A stretch of DNA of 64,000 nucleotides from JAAURB01 sp049649525. GTDB lineage: Bacteria; Cyanobacteriota; Cyanobacteriia; Cyanobacteriales; Microcoleaceae. Positions 9,301 through 17,048 of this stretch are shown in pieces. The DNA is taken from the NCBI GenBank assembly GCA_049649525.1, contig JBARZE010000044.1:1-64000 (forward strand). The letters are read 5' to 3'. The notes beneath the pieces were generated by a model. The model did not search any database and was not told where the DNA came from. It was given only the letters and a program-made list of their open reading frames with translations. Position 1 is the stretch's first letter. Each line of letters begins with the position of its first letter. Both the position numbers and the translations under genes were made by a program.

Positions 9301-10024
9301 GTTATTAGAAGAAATGATGAATACGGTAGAAATTACAATTAGCAAATCTGTCAGGCAGGCTAAAAAAGAACAGCTTACTTATTTAAAGTTAATTGAAGAA
9401 GTCCGTGATAATTTTATCAAAAAAATTGAGGGGAATTTAGATGCATTACTCAGTTTTCCTATCATTCAAACAGGATATGTAGTGGGAGGATTATTAATTG
9501 TTCCTTTAACCGATCAAATAGTAGAAGAAGTTTATCGAGTTAAAACAGATAAAAAAATAGTTGTATTAGCTGATATTTTATCAGAATTGCAGACAGATTC
9601 TCGTCTACCTGAAACAATGAAACGACTGATTCGTGATACTTTAGATTTAATTCTAGAATTACAAAAAGAACCCGATAAAAACCAAAAATTAGAATTAGAA
9701 AGTCAATATCTCGATCAATATTATGCAATTCCTTTATTTGTTTTAAGCTTAAATCATGTATTTGATAATTATTTTCAGAATAAAGAAACTGAACCCGAAG
9801 ATCAAAGATTTCGCGAGATTCTTGAAACCTATGTTAAATCGTTATTTCCAATTACTCAAGTTCTTCCAATTGCTTATCAATACGAAAAATTACCCTTTTT
9901 AGTCTTTCGGAGTTATAGCTTAATAGAGATGAAAAATAAACGATTTAGCGATCAGTATCTGATTAATTCTAAAGAATTAAATGTATTAGATTTAGTGTTA
10001 GCAGAATCAGACGAAACTGATTAA
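6365..10024 (+). CDS. Helicase-like P-loop NTPase, large, with unknown N-terminal region
   Basis: The 1219-aa product has a Walker A motif GNPGIGKTT (about residues 416-424), a Walker B/DE box FIAIDEITGDHS (about 616-627), a candidate motif III strand LIVADASIID, and a second RecA-like half with IIFMTASASRGLSFP (motif V-like, about 825-839) and QVIYRGRGNRE (motif VI-like, about 863). This is the order of a superfamily 2 helicase/translocase. The first 400 residues are unrecognised. A strand at about residues 160-185, DSLVFFRYK-HQVRILTIDYS, could belong to a nuclease-like fold but lacks a clear Lys. The C-terminal 300 residues are helical. It is co-transcribed with the unknown 1025-aa gene and overlaps the end of a convergent gene by 4 bp. 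Confidence 0.75.
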   Translation: MNSSNLGQDLGRLFEVGFNIGMLTYLKQKQIQSNYGDLYEKDLQQLSFPKIIRKLIDNERIINQQDRNIVNQWATFFLQKSFLAGLNFLDEYFAAIGWNNPRKLKALEVVYYQCNFTDDNSIGTYHKGDQQVYQDWFSQLRLNLDQIDTHHYSQRGEFLKADSLVFFRYKHQVRILTIDYSIFSIKSIQDLEDLSNIEVLRQIILSNISYLKSKSVFANLGLDSQNNQFFFSESLSQYYKAFVRKDKETIKMIQAGSYTYSFWKWLNDRDLIDHQDDITFNIMGYSDRDVASLCLKPNQINILETCYQIYRNKSINLEVDSARERVLNIIKRKACYSFKNGKKLVEDLLNVSGEGIHSVSHQETFSDFNSYLDLVPTSSANSLNLPNNLNLQQAHAQLIQQALSANNKNLYVFLTGNPGIGKTTAISNFLKQEQILEEGFLFLYISPRTQVNLDIIEKFRDDLDSDKSLFDDRLTIINTNSNLIDSNEGKLTVQYSSNLKKDRFCLKGVDFIPQDESLKFNSNSQSSVTRKTATRLKDSKNKKKGVLYSLCEALNSLINNEQNNIVATVALQSLKEYGDGSNTLKHFKRIFRDIYNETEGKVIPAKLQQLSQNIKHIFIAIDEITGDHSGVNFLLEMSQYLQKYQLTNKAYFNTKLIVADASIIDSEVIQQHLSKTTVEPNKIFFRKAKINHACIHQENFEFNNQPAIVINTNSYPAKNLQVTYKTFIYSLKYKPKNEKIYKTAKYDLEDRVNSAILKDVELIKTHSPNEQIIIYIQDKARLSQLIESFRENRKRFKAFKDYIEIHADLSDSDKQKIHQYKNDVEIIFMTASASRGLSFPYVQHILVDLPRFEIEANLMEVIQVIYRGRGNREIDVKDKQLIFYLTEQAVYYTEDRKFSLQESKLNLLNFLIILHVSIQTRIYGSGNIANEQYMMIPVGGKSVFSAGESLSHTIKTLMTKLKKESRRYSHDLRFQQAYQLLEEMMNTVEITISKSVRQAKKEQLTYLKLIEEVRDNFIKKIEGNLDALLSFPIIQTGYVVGGLLIVPLTDQIVEEVYRVKTDKKIVVLADILSELQTDSRLPETMKRLIRDTLDLILELQKEPDKNQKLELESQYLDQYYAIPLFVLSLNHVFDNYFQNKETEPEDQRFREILETYVKSLFPITQVLPIAYQYEKLPFLVFRSYSLIEMKNKRFSDQYLINSKELNVLDLVLAESDETD

Positions 10025-10512
10025 ATTATGATCTTCTCTTGAATCAGTTTAATCGCATCTAATGGTGTTTGAGCAATGATGACTTGTTGCGGTGCTAACT
10101 GTTGAAAAAAAGCCTGACTTTCTACTGTTTGATTTAATAAAATCACCGTTTTATTTTCTTTAATGGCTAATGCCACTTCTGATGCTGTTCCCGCACCCAT
10201 GCCACAGGCAATCACAATATCACTAGACAGAACATTAATAGCGTTTCTGGCATTGCCTAAATTGGTTAAAATTGGAATATCAACTGCTTCTGAAGCTCCC
10301 TTTGAATCAGCAGTGGGTAAAATTCCAACTGTTAAACCATTGGCTGATTTTGCGCCTTGATTTGCAGCTTCCATTATCCCAGATGCCCAACCCCCGGTTA
10401 ACAAAACCCATCCCTTTCCAGCGATTAATTGACCCAGTTGATAAGCGAGTTCTAAATCTTTTGCTGTGGCTGTTTTTCCGGGCCCCATCACACCAATAAT
10501 AATCTGTTTCAT
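10021..10512 (-). CDS. TIGR00725/LOG-like Rossmann-fold protein
   Basis: The product resembles the TIGR00725 branch of the lysine-decarboxylase-like/LOG superfamily, nucleotide-binding Rossmann proteins related to cytokinin riboside phosphoribohydrolases. Visible are the N-terminal IIIGVMGPG, LLTGGWASGIMEAANQGA (the GG-x-GIM nucleotide site) and GMGAGTASEVALAI (PGGxGTxxE-like). Length 163 aa is normal for the branch. Biochemical function of this branch is not settled. Its stop overlaps the stop of the helicase-like gene on the other strand by 4 bp, with no room for a dedicated terminator between them. Confidence 0.8.
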   Translation of the reverse strand: MKQIIIGVMGPGKTATAKDLELAYQLGQLIAGKGWVLLTGGWASGIMEAANQGAKSANGLTVGILPTADSKGASEAVDIPILTNLGNARNAINVLSSDIVIACGMGAGTASEVALAIKENKTVILLNQTVESQAFFQQLAPQQVIIAQTPLDAIKLIQEKIII

Positions 10513-10587
10513 TTAATACTATTTCTTTAAAAACTAGGAGATGGGGAGAGTAGGAAATAGGGAGATATCAAATCCCCCTAAACATCA

Positions 10588-11181
10588 CTATATATTTAAA
10601 TCAATAAACTGTTCGGGAGGCGTTAAACAGGTATCTAATGCATTAGCAACGGGTAAAGCCTCAACTGACTGAGTCAGTCCCAAAACACAAAAAGCATGGT
10701 TTTCAGGCAATAGACTACGGCTACAACTATCTAAAACGTTTAATGGATTGGCATCAGTGCGATTGAAAGTAATATCTACAACACAAGTCGCCATTTGTTC
10801 GGGACGACGAACACTGACACAACCGAGTAAAGCTTCTTCAGCCGAAACCCCAGCCGAGCTGTTAATTCGGGTGACACAGGTAGAAATTTGTGTGGGTCGG
10901 ACGGCCATCGCACAAGCCTGGGCCGTTAATTGAGGTGATAGTCCTGCTCCCTGCAAGCCAGCGGCACAAGTTGCAAAATCTTCTTCTTTGAGTAGGTCAA
11001 AGGATGGAAAAGCCGTTGGTGGAAAAACATTTAATGGCAAAAGCTGAGCTTGAGTCGGGGATGAGGTAATGACAATTTGTATTCCACTCAACACCGCTAA
11101 AGATAAGCTAGCCAGACTTAAGCGGCGCTTTCGAGTCGATGTTGGCTTAGTTTGAGTTGTAAAAATAGAAGTCCAGTTCAT
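10588..11181 (-). CDS. Secreted cysteine-repeat protein, unknown function
   Basis: I do not recognise a named family. The N-terminus is basic (STRKRRLS) followed by a hydrophobic stretch and a likely signal-peptidase site near TQAQ (about residue 45), so export is predicted. The mature part contains five or six Cys pairs spaced by about 25-35 residues within CAAGLxxAGLSPxxxAxACA-like units, i.e. a degenerate repeat that probably forms disulfides outside the cytoplasm. It resembles hypothetical exported proteins common in cyanobacteria. The next gene upstream on the same strand (11352-11711) is another small exported Cys-containing protein. Confidence 0.65.
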   Translation of the reverse strand: MNWTSIFTTQTKPTSTRKRRLSLASLSLAVLSGIQIVITSSPTQAQLLPLNVFPPTAFPSFDLLKEEDFATCAAGLQGAGLSPQLTAQACAMAVRPTQISTCVTRINSSAGVSAEEALLGCVSVRRPEQMATCVVDITFNRTDANPLNVLDSCSRSLLPENHAFCVLGLTQSVEALPVANALDTCLTPPEQFIDLNI

Positions 11182-11351
11182 AGAGAAGCCAGTATTGCTG
11201 ACAATTTAATATGTCCTATAATACTTGATTTGTTATCACCGAAGATAACAGTCTTGTGGTAAAACAGAGATTGAATGAACCAACTAGGCGATTAGGACTA
11301 CCAGAAATTCAATTTCCTCAAATATCTCTGTTTCGAGTTGGCAATAAATTT

Positions 11352-11711
11352 TTATTTTAAGCTTAATTGGGCAGCACAAGAAATTCCAGCTTTGATGAAT
11401 TCTGTGGGGACTCGATTATTTTGATTGGCTGCTGCATAAAGTTGTCTGAATTGTTCTATAGTATATTGATTTTTAAATTGCTGCAGGGTGCATTGACACA
11501 AATTTTGGGATTGCTGAGATGAAAAACCTTGATCTTCTGAGACGACTTGTTGACAGGCGCTTAAATAAGCTTGTTGTTCTGCTTCTGGATATTGATAGCG
11601 ACTCTGTGAATTGTCAGCGATAGCAGCATGCTCAAAAGCAATTAATCCACTCAGTATTGTTAGATTGGTTAAGAGGATTCGCGCAATCGGTTTGGTGCTT
11701 AAATTCATCAT
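11352..11711 (-). CDS. Small secreted protein, unknown function
   Basis: This 119-aa protein has a signal peptide (MMNLSTKPIARILLTNLTIL..., cleavage likely near AIA-D, about residue 33) and a mature part with four Cys (ACQQVV, LCQCTL, ISCAAQ) and a FKNQYTIEQFRQLY helix. No named family is recognised. Two ATGs are possible (11711 and 11708). The first overlaps by 2 bases the ATG of the divergent GNAT gene in a TCATGA palindrome, which is unusual; using the second start removes the overlap. The promoters of both genes must therefore lie inside the coding sequence of the other. Confidence 0.65.
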   Translation of the reverse strand: MMNLSTKPIARILLTNLTILSGLIAFEHAAIADNSQSRYQYPEAEQQAYLSACQQVVSEDQGFSSQQSQNLCQCTLQQFKNQYTIEQFRQLYAAANQNNRVPTEFIKAGISCAAQLSLK

Positions 11712-12189
11712 GAGAAAAGATTTACCTAAGGGATGTATACTGCGTCGAGCTACGCCACAAGATCTCCGAGCAATTCGTCGATTAATCTGGCAGGCTAAAC
11801 TAGATCCAACTCAGCTACGTTGGCAACAATTTTGGATCATTGAACAAGGTGGAGATGTGATAGCTTGTGGACAATTACGCTGTCATGGCGCTGTCCAAGA
11901 ACTCGGTAGCTTGGTGGTTACATCAAGGCAACGTCATCAAGGATTGGGAAGTTATTTAGTACAGCATTTAATTCAGCAATCGACTCGACCGCTTTATCTA
12001 GAATGCTTAGGAAAAAACTTAGAACAATATTACCACCGTTTTGGATTTTTAGCCGTTTCTTGGCAGGCATTACCGTCTGAATTAAAACTGAAATTTGGCC
12101 TAGCTCAAATCGGACGAATTCTCTTAAAAATTCCTATAGTTTTTATGACATTATCAGAGGATATGATTTCGTCTCAAAACCCAGCCTGA
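11710..12189 (+). CDS. GNAT family N-acetyltransferase
   Basis: This is a predicted acetyl-CoA-dependent acetyltransferase of about 159 aa. The N-terminal ILRRATPQDLRAIRRLIW, the core strand ELGSLVVTSRQRHQGLGSYLVQHLI (acetyl-CoA pyrophosphate loop R-H-Q-G-L-G) and the late YYHRFGF motif are all typical GNAT. I start it at 11710 (MRKDLPKG). The longer frame from 11611 would add 33 residues antisense to the neighbouring secreted-protein gene, with no GNAT content. Acceptor substrate is unknown. It is convergent with the gene at 12191. Confidence 0.85.
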   Translation: MRKDLPKGCILRRATPQDLRAIRRLIWQAKLDPTQLRWQQFWIIEQGGDVIACGQLRCHGAVQELGSLVVTSRQRHQGLGSYLVQHLIQQSTRPLYLECLGKNLEQYYHRFGFLAVSWQALPSELKLKFGLAQIGRILLKIPIVFMTLSEDMISSQNPA

Positions 12190-12190
12190 T

Positions 12191-12697
12191 TTAAGAACTT
12201 TGATAACCTTGAATTGTTTCGGGTTCAAACCGACGGAGGATACGTGTGGCTTTACGAGTGGAAGTCTCCGAACCCGTGACGACAACCAGATATTTACCTG
12301 CTTTGAGTCGGTTGCGATAGGGTAAAGCATCTCCCCCCCCGATAATCATACCGACACCACCACCGACAACCACACTTCCCATGCCCCCCGAAATAGCACC
12401 GAGTAATCCACCAATGGTATGATTGCCGAATTCTCCGGCAAAGGCAAAAGTATTCAATCCTGTAATCAGACTAAAGGTAAAGCCTGCCGCAAATCCAAAC
12501 GGAATCAGCCATGATGCCATTAATTTGACTTGCTGACGGGCCGTTTCGTTGGGATCGATGAGACCAAATTCATCCGCACTTTGATACCCTCTACCTAAAA
12601 TAGAAACTTGTTGAGTAGATAAGCCTTCCTTTTCCAATGCAACTGAGGCGGCTTCAGCCTCGATGCGATCGCCGAGGACAGCAACCAGATAGTTCAT
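12191..12697 (-). CDS. Glycine-rich membrane-associated protein, unknown
   Basis: The 168-aa product starts with MNYLVAVLGDRIEAEAAS, a ferredoxin-like small domain often seen in stress-protein-like hypotheticals. Two hydrophobic Gly/Ala-rich helices follow (WLIPFGFAAGFTFSLITGL and a GGLLGAISGGMGSVVVGGG-like helix), and a C-terminal YLVVVTGSETSTRKATRILRR segment repeats the flanking soluble fold. It probably sits on or in a membrane. Similar proteins are common hypotheticals in cyanobacteria; no function is assigned. The stop is 1 bp from the end of the convergent GNAT gene. Confidence 0.65.
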   Translation of the reverse strand: MNYLVAVLGDRIEAEAASVALEKEGLSTQQVSILGRGYQSADEFGLIDPNETARQQVKLMASWLIPFGFAAGFTFSLITGLNTFAFAGEFGNHTIGGLLGAISGGMGSVVVGGGVGMIIGGGDALPYRNRLKAGKYLVVVTGSETSTRKATRILRRFEPETIQGYQSS

Positions 12698-13063
12698 AAA
12701 TTAATTAAAATAACGCTATCGATGAATAAACAAATAGATTAAAATTTAATCTTTTGATGATTATAACGGAAGAATCAGGTGATGAGTCAGGAGTGATGAG
12801 TAGAAATTCGGTAGTGCTAAATTATAAACCCGACTCAAGACTGAATTAAATCCTTACGCCCTATAATTGCAGTGGTTTTTGGGGAGCTGTTGCCGAGCTT
12901 GAACCCATAACTAATAATAAATGACAATTTAAAGTTAAAGTTTTCAGTGAATTGATGTAACTCCGACCCCAACAACGGTTAAAATGTCCTACTGCGGTCT
13001 TGCTGACAAGGCTGACACCGTTTAAGTTCCCTACTGTAACAATTTATTAGCATCCCTACCATT
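12698..13063 (+). other. Intergenic region upstream of serA
   Basis: There are 366 bp with no supported gene. A TATAAT hexamer at 12862-12867 is followed directly by attgcagtggtttt, a 14-mer that recurs upstream of the sigma factor gene (44576-44589). This is a candidate serA transcription start region about 190 bp before the ATG. Downstream is a GC-richer leader with a possible GCTGACAAGGCTGACACC direct repeat (13001-13018). Confidence 0.3.
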
Positions 13064-14665
13064 ATGCCCAAGGTTCTTGTATCTGATTCAATTGATCAAG
13101 CTGGAATTGATATTCTATCTCAAGTGGCGCAAGTCGATATTAAAACAGGCTTACCCCCAGAAGAACTGGTTAAAATCGCGCCTGAATACGACGGATGGAT
13201 GATCCGTTCTGGGACTCGTGTGACGCAAGACATGATTCAAGTCGCCGATCAACTCAAAATTATTGGTCGGGCTGGAGTTGGGGTAGATAACGTCGATGTT
13301 GGCGCTGCGACTCGCAAAGGAATTGTGGTGGTGAATTCTCCTCAGGGGAATACAATTGCGGCAGCCGAACACGCTTTAGCCATGATGCTGGCCCTCTCTC
13401 GTCATATCCCCGAAGCCAACCAATCTGTTAAAAGCGGTCAATGGAACCGTAAAAGTTTTATTGGTGTAGAAGTCTATAAGAAAACCCTCGGAGTGGTTGG
13501 ACTCGGAAAAATTGGTTCCCATGTGGCCACAGCAGCCAAAGCGATGGGAATGAAACTAGTCGCTTTCGATCCGTTTATCTCCCAAGAACGAGCCCAACAG
13601 CTTGGATGTCGCTTAGTTGATCTCGATTTATTGCTGCAAGAAGCCGATTATATCACCTTGCACATGCCCAAAACCGAAGAGACTTATCACATGATCAATC
13701 AAGCGGCATTCGCAAAAATGAAGCCAACCGCTCGACTGGTCAACTGTGCTCGCGGCGGTATTATTGATGAAGCGGCATTATATGAAGCCCTCAAACAAGA
13801 CCAAATTGCTGGGGCTGCCCTAGATGTTTATGAAAATGAACCCTTAGAAGCAGATTCTCCGTTGCGAGAATTGAGTCAAAAGGTGATTCTTACTCCTCAC
13901 CTCGGGGCCTCAACTGAAGAAGCCCAGGTGAATGTGGCGGTGGATGTGGCCGAACAAATTCGCGATGTGTTGCTGGGGTTACCGGCCCGGTCTGCTGTGA
14001 ATATTCCGGGTCTGTATCCTGATGCGATTGAAAAACTCAAGCCTTATTTACAACTGGCTGAAACGTTAGGTAATTTAGTGGGGCAACTAGTTGGCGGTCG
14101 AGTTGATTATCTCGAAGTTCGTCTACAAGGAGAACTCGCCGCAGACAGCAGTAAACCCATTGTAGTGGCTGCTCTCAAAGGATTATTAACCCAAGCATTA
14201 CGGGAACGAGTCAACTATGTCAATGCTTCGCTAGAAGCAAAGGACCGGGGAATTCATGTGGTTGAAACCCGCGATTCCTCTGCCAGTGACTATACCGGAT
14301 CATTACATCTGTCGGCCAAAGGATCTTTGGGGACTCACTCTGTCACCGGGGCAATCCTGGGGGAACAAGAAATCCGAGTGACGAATATTGATGGCTTCCC
14401 CATTAATGTCCCTCCCAGCCCTCATATGTTATTTACTCTGCACCGGGATATGCCCGGAATTATCGGTAAAATTGGATCGCTATTAGGCAGTTTTAATGTC
14501 AATATTGCCAGTATGCAAGTCGGACGACGAATTGTGCGGGGGGAAGCTGTGATGGTGTTGAGTCTTGACGATCTCTTACCCGAAGGCTTACTCAGCGAAA
14601 TTATGAAAGTTCCGGGTATTCGCGATGCTTATACGGTTGCTCTGGTGGGACAATTACCATCTTGA
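13064..14665 (+). CDS. serA: D-3-phosphoglycerate dehydrogenase
   Basis: This catalyses the first step of phosphorylated serine synthesis, 3-phosphoglycerate to 3-phosphohydroxypyruvate with NAD. The N-terminal substrate/NAD domains contain GRAGVGVDNVD, the NAD-binding LGVVGLGKIGSHVA (about residues 141-154), NCARGGIIDE with the catalytic Arg, and LTPHLGASTEEAQ with the catalytic His. A long intervening domain follows, and a C-terminal ACT domain (HRDMPGIIGKIGSLLG, about 460-530) would sense serine. The 533-aa length fits the long cyanobacterial/Bacillus-type enzyme. A near-perfect terminator-like hairpin follows. In Synechocystis I recall prmA next to serA; here prmA is 33 kb away in the opposite orientation. 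Confidence 0.96.
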   Translation: MPKVLVSDSIDQAGIDILSQVAQVDIKTGLPPEELVKIAPEYDGWMIRSGTRVTQDMIQVADQLKIIGRAGVGVDNVDVGAATRKGIVVVNSPQGNTIAAAEHALAMMLALSRHIPEANQSVKSGQWNRKSFIGVEVYKKTLGVVGLGKIGSHVATAAKAMGMKLVAFDPFISQERAQQLGCRLVDLDLLLQEADYITLHMPKTEETYHMINQAAFAKMKPTARLVNCARGGIIDEAALYEALKQDQIAGAALDVYENEPLEADSPLRELSQKVILTPHLGASTEEAQVNVAVDVAEQIRDVLLGLPARSAVNIPGLYPDAIEKLKPYLQLAETLGNLVGQLVGGRVDYLEVRLQGELAADSSKPIVVAALKGLLTQALRERVNYVNASLEAKDRGIHVVETRDSSASDYTGSLHLSAKGSLGTHSVTGAILGEQEIRVTNIDGFPINVPPSPHMLFTLHRDMPGIIGKIGSLLGSFNVNIASMQVGRRIVRGEAVMVLSLDDLLPEGLLSEIMKVPGIRDAYTVALVGQLPS

Positions 14666-14677
14666 AATGAGTGATAA

Positions 14678-14741
14678 GCAAGAAGAAGGAGGAAAGTCAG
14701 CATTTGTTTCTTCTTCTTTGCCCACTGCACGCGGTAGTGGG
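14678..14741 (+). terminator. serA terminator hairpins
   Basis: Two hairpins follow serA. The first is a long imperfect one, GCAAGAAGAAG (14678-14688) with CTTCTTCTTTGC (14710-14721), and the second is CCCACT-AGTGGG (14721-14741). The first could terminate serA. No clear T-run follows either, so the call is moderate. Confidence 0.4.
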
Positions 14742-14786
14742 TGATGGAATGTTTATTAATTATGCTGACCCAATTTTTGGCTCTCA

Positions 14787-14964
14787 AGCCCCGTGCTCTT
14801 ATGCACGGCTTTGATTAAATGTGCTACAAGACATCCTACTAGTAGCAAAAATGTTTGTATTAGAGTACAAAGTTAATCCCAACCCACATCAAGTTTAGGC
14901 TATAAAAGAGGCTATTAGGACAGTTCAGTTTGTCCGCAATAAAGCCCTAAGATTCTGGATTGAT
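14787..14964 (+). pseudogene. tnpB: IS200/IS605 left-end hairpin and tnpB 5' remnant
   Basis: A hairpin CCGTGC-tcttat-GCACGG (14791-14808), typical of an IS605-family subterminal end, is followed by ATG at 14851. The frame reads MFVLEYKVNPNPHQV, stop, AIKEAIRTVQFVRNKALRFWID, the first 40 residues of a TnpB/OrfB with an in-frame TAG. After about 14964 the similarity ends and group II intron sequence is met downstream. The original gene would be about 400 aa. It is a dead fragment independent of the one at 99-500, since the residues differ. Confidence 0.7.
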
Positions 14965-15024
14965 CATCGCTGTAGAGGTTTTTTCTCCATCATAGACAAG
15001 GAGCCTCTTACAGCTCCCTTATGG

Positions 15025-15240
15025 AGAAGATATAGAGACCCATCACATAGTTCTTGTGAAAGATGGGGGCTTCGGACGACGCTGAGAATCTAATCCACTT
15101 ACACGCAGCCTGTCATAAACAAGAATATTCAAAACCCAAGTTGAAAGCTGGAAGTATGGCTATAGCGGTATGATGGGTAAGCGTCACGTACCGTTCTTAG
15201 GGGAGGGGAGAGAGGTGACTCTCAAACCTTACCCGATCGA
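15025..15240 (+). mobile_element. 3' end of a group II intron: maturase HNH tail plus domains V and VI
   Basis: The reading frame near 15031-15060 gives HHIVLVKDGG. After a one-base frameshift it continues SDDAENLIHLHAACHKQ to a TGA at about 15169-15171. Together these match the C-terminal HNH endonuclease of group II intron maturases (HHI-GG-DD-NL-LH-CH). Overlapping the stop is a domain-V-like hairpin at about 15160-15196: AGC triad, CGGTA / TACCG stem and a GTAA tetraloop. Next comes a domain-VI-like stem GAGAG-GTGA-CTCTC and a 3' end ending TTACCCGAT (about 15240). Reverse transcriptase and domains I-III are missing, so it cannot splice or move alone. Confidence 0.65.
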
Positions 15241-15253
15241 TAGACAGAATATA

Positions 15254-15637
15254 CTACTGGGTGCGTTCTGTCTCGACTGACTCTGTCTGCGCTTCTATAG
15301 TAGACTGTTGAGAAACGAGTCGATTTGTTGCTGCCAGCGCCACACTAACAAACAACAAACTACTGATCACAACCGCAAAAGGAAGACGTTTAGTCAAAGA
15401 AAAATCCCGACCAATTCTAGCCAGAGGATGACTTTGACGACGCAGCATTCGTCCAACTGCCCACCGTTTCAGACAAAAAGGATCTCGCACATAATGTCCA
15501 TTATGACTGATGACAAAATGTGTGTGACAGTGAGGACAGGTAAACAATCCCCCAATAATCCCAACAGAAGGTACAATACTTGTCTGATGACAAATGGGGC
15601 AAGTAACCGAGTAGCTTTTAAAGGTATCAGCGTTCAT
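15254..15637 (-). CDS. Zinc-ribbon protein with one membrane helix, unknown
   Basis: The 127-aa protein begins with a zinc-ribbon of the form CPICHQ...CPHCHTHF (about residues 14-40). A basic linker (RWAVGRMLRRQSHP) and one predicted transmembrane helix, PFAVVISSLLFVSVALAA (about 86-103), follow, then a short polar tail. It is probably an inner- or thylakoid-membrane protein with the zinc domain in the cytoplasm. No family name is recognised; such small CxxC membrane proteins are frequent in cyanobacteria. It begins right after the group II intron scar. Confidence 0.65.
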   Translation of the reverse strand: MNADTFKSYSVTCPICHQTSIVPSVGIIGGLFTCPHCHTHFVISHNGHYVRDPFCLKRWAVGRMLRRQSHPLARIGRDFSLTKRLPFAVVISSLLFVSVALAATNRLVSQQSTIEAQTESVETERTQ

Positions 15638-15923
15638 AGCGACTTATTTTCTGGACAAAAAACTGAGAACCCATTGCAGCCCTGAAATAAGGGAACTGCT
15701 ATAACTAAAATGTATCGTTCCCTACATCAATTCTAACTCTGTTGCTGGCTCGATCAACCCGGAAAATACAGATTCATAAAAATTTAAGAGTGTGCAAACT
15801 CTCTAGAAGGCTTGATTTATCGAGAAATTGGCGTGAATTTATATAATCAATTCTCAACAAACCCTGACGTTGAGTCGAAGTATTGGTGAAACCTGGCGCT
15901 ATAGCCGGCTCATATATCGGCAG

Positions 15924-16763
15924 TTAGCTAGGCACAGACTGCAATAACCAAAACCCGGTATAAGTCATTCCCGAATCATCCGGTTGTATTAATAAAAAGT
16001 GTAACCCCTTGGCTAACTGTTTTCGGGTTTCAAACCGTTGGGCAGCGGCGCTGACTTCTGCATCGTTAAACGTCGCCACCACAAATCTATCGGCCAGTCC
16101 AGCTTCTAAAATTAAACCATCGGGATCACCCGGAATATAACTCAGCGCCACCGGAGCCGCATTTTGCAGCCAACGAGCCAATTGCATCGACTGACGACCC
16201 CCATTGATCACAACCCCTGAAATCGGGACCGCAGAGGCTAAACCCAGGTTCAACGGTTGTAATGCTTCTGGTATATCCAAAACAGGAATAGGATATTGAG
16301 CAAAAGCGTTGATCAACACTCCCGCTTCTAGAGTCGCAAACTGCCAAACTTCGCCCCAGAGATTTTCCGGTAGCGGTACAGGGGGTGGCCCGTCCACTTT
16401 AACCGGATTATAAGCTTCTGCGGTGTAACCTGCCAACTGAGGATATAGTTGACTGCGTTCTTGTAACCACTGTTTAATCACAGGTGTGCGTCGGCTGGGC
16501 TGCACAGAAATATCCAAGGCGGCGGCTGCGGTTTGCAACAAACTTAAACATTGCGGACGAAACACTAAGATCACATCCGGTTTTTCTGTTTGAGTCGCTT
16601 GTTGAAGCTGTTGAATCAGCCATTGAGCATTCACCTCAGACTGAGGACAATAGGCGACATATTCTAACTGACGACGGATATTACAAATGAGAAGTTCCCA
16701 TAATGGCTGAGAGTCTTCAGTTTGGAGGGGGCGGCGGTAAAAATCAGCTTGCCAAATTTGCAT
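15924..16763 (-). CDS. Tab2/Atab2 family RNA-binding protein
   Basis: This is a homologue of chloroplast Tab2/ATAB2, needed for translation of psaB mRNA and photosystem assembly; cyanobacterial homologues are thought to act in PSI biogenesis. The start MQIWQADFYRRPLQ...LWELLIC is diagnostic. Later segments AYNPVKVDGPPPVPLPENLWGE and the C-terminal FLLIQPDDSGMTYTGFWLL match the family. The 279-aa length is complete. It stands alone on the minus strand, with about 285 bp of non-coding DNA on both sides. Confidence 0.9.
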   Translation of the reverse strand: MQIWQADFYRRPLQTEDSQPLWELLICNIRRQLEYVAYCPQSEVNAQWLIQQLQQATQTEKPDVILVFRPQCLSLLQTAAAALDISVQPSRRTPVIKQWLQERSQLYPQLAGYTAEAYNPVKVDGPPPVPLPENLWGEVWQFATLEAGVLINAFAQYPIPVLDIPEALQPLNLGLASAVPISGVVINGGRQSMQLARWLQNAAPVALSYIPGDPDGLILEAGLADRFVVATFNDAEVSAAAQRFETRKQLAKGLHFLLIQPDDSGMTYTGFWLLQSVPS

Positions 16764-16845
16764 AATACATTGGATTAGGGAGTAGGGGTTAGAGAGTACT
16801 TACAAGTGTATGATTCTTACATTTGAGGAAAAAAACCGAAAACCA

Positions 16846-16864
16846 TTGGGGGAGCATCCCCCAA
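16846..16864. repeat. Palindromic G/C-run repeat
   Basis: The perfect inverted repeat TTGGGGGA-gca-TCCCCCAA is followed by a C-rich stretch. This kind of short palindrome recurs in cyanobacterial intergenic DNA. It has no T-run, so I call it a repeat rather than a terminator. Confidence 0.5.
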
Positions 16865-17048
16865 ACCCCCACCTCAGGACGTTACGACCTCCCCGAACCC
16901 CTGCCGTAAGGATAGAAATTGCCTATTATGCCTAAAAAGTGCATTTGAGTAAAACAATAACTATTTTCTTAATATAGAGTTTAGGGAGTAGCGGTCAAAC
17001 TCTGGCTATAATCATCAATTCCACTCATGATTCATCATTCATCATTCA

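Noticed and set aside
12205..12240. GGTTCAAA-type T-loop that could mark a tRNA
   Set aside because: It lies inside the coding sequence at 12191-12697 and no cloverleaf can be drawn around it.
15308..15685. 125-aa plus-strand frame
   Set aside because: It is antisense to the zinc-ribbon gene at 15254-15637, which has clear CxxC motifs and a membrane helix.
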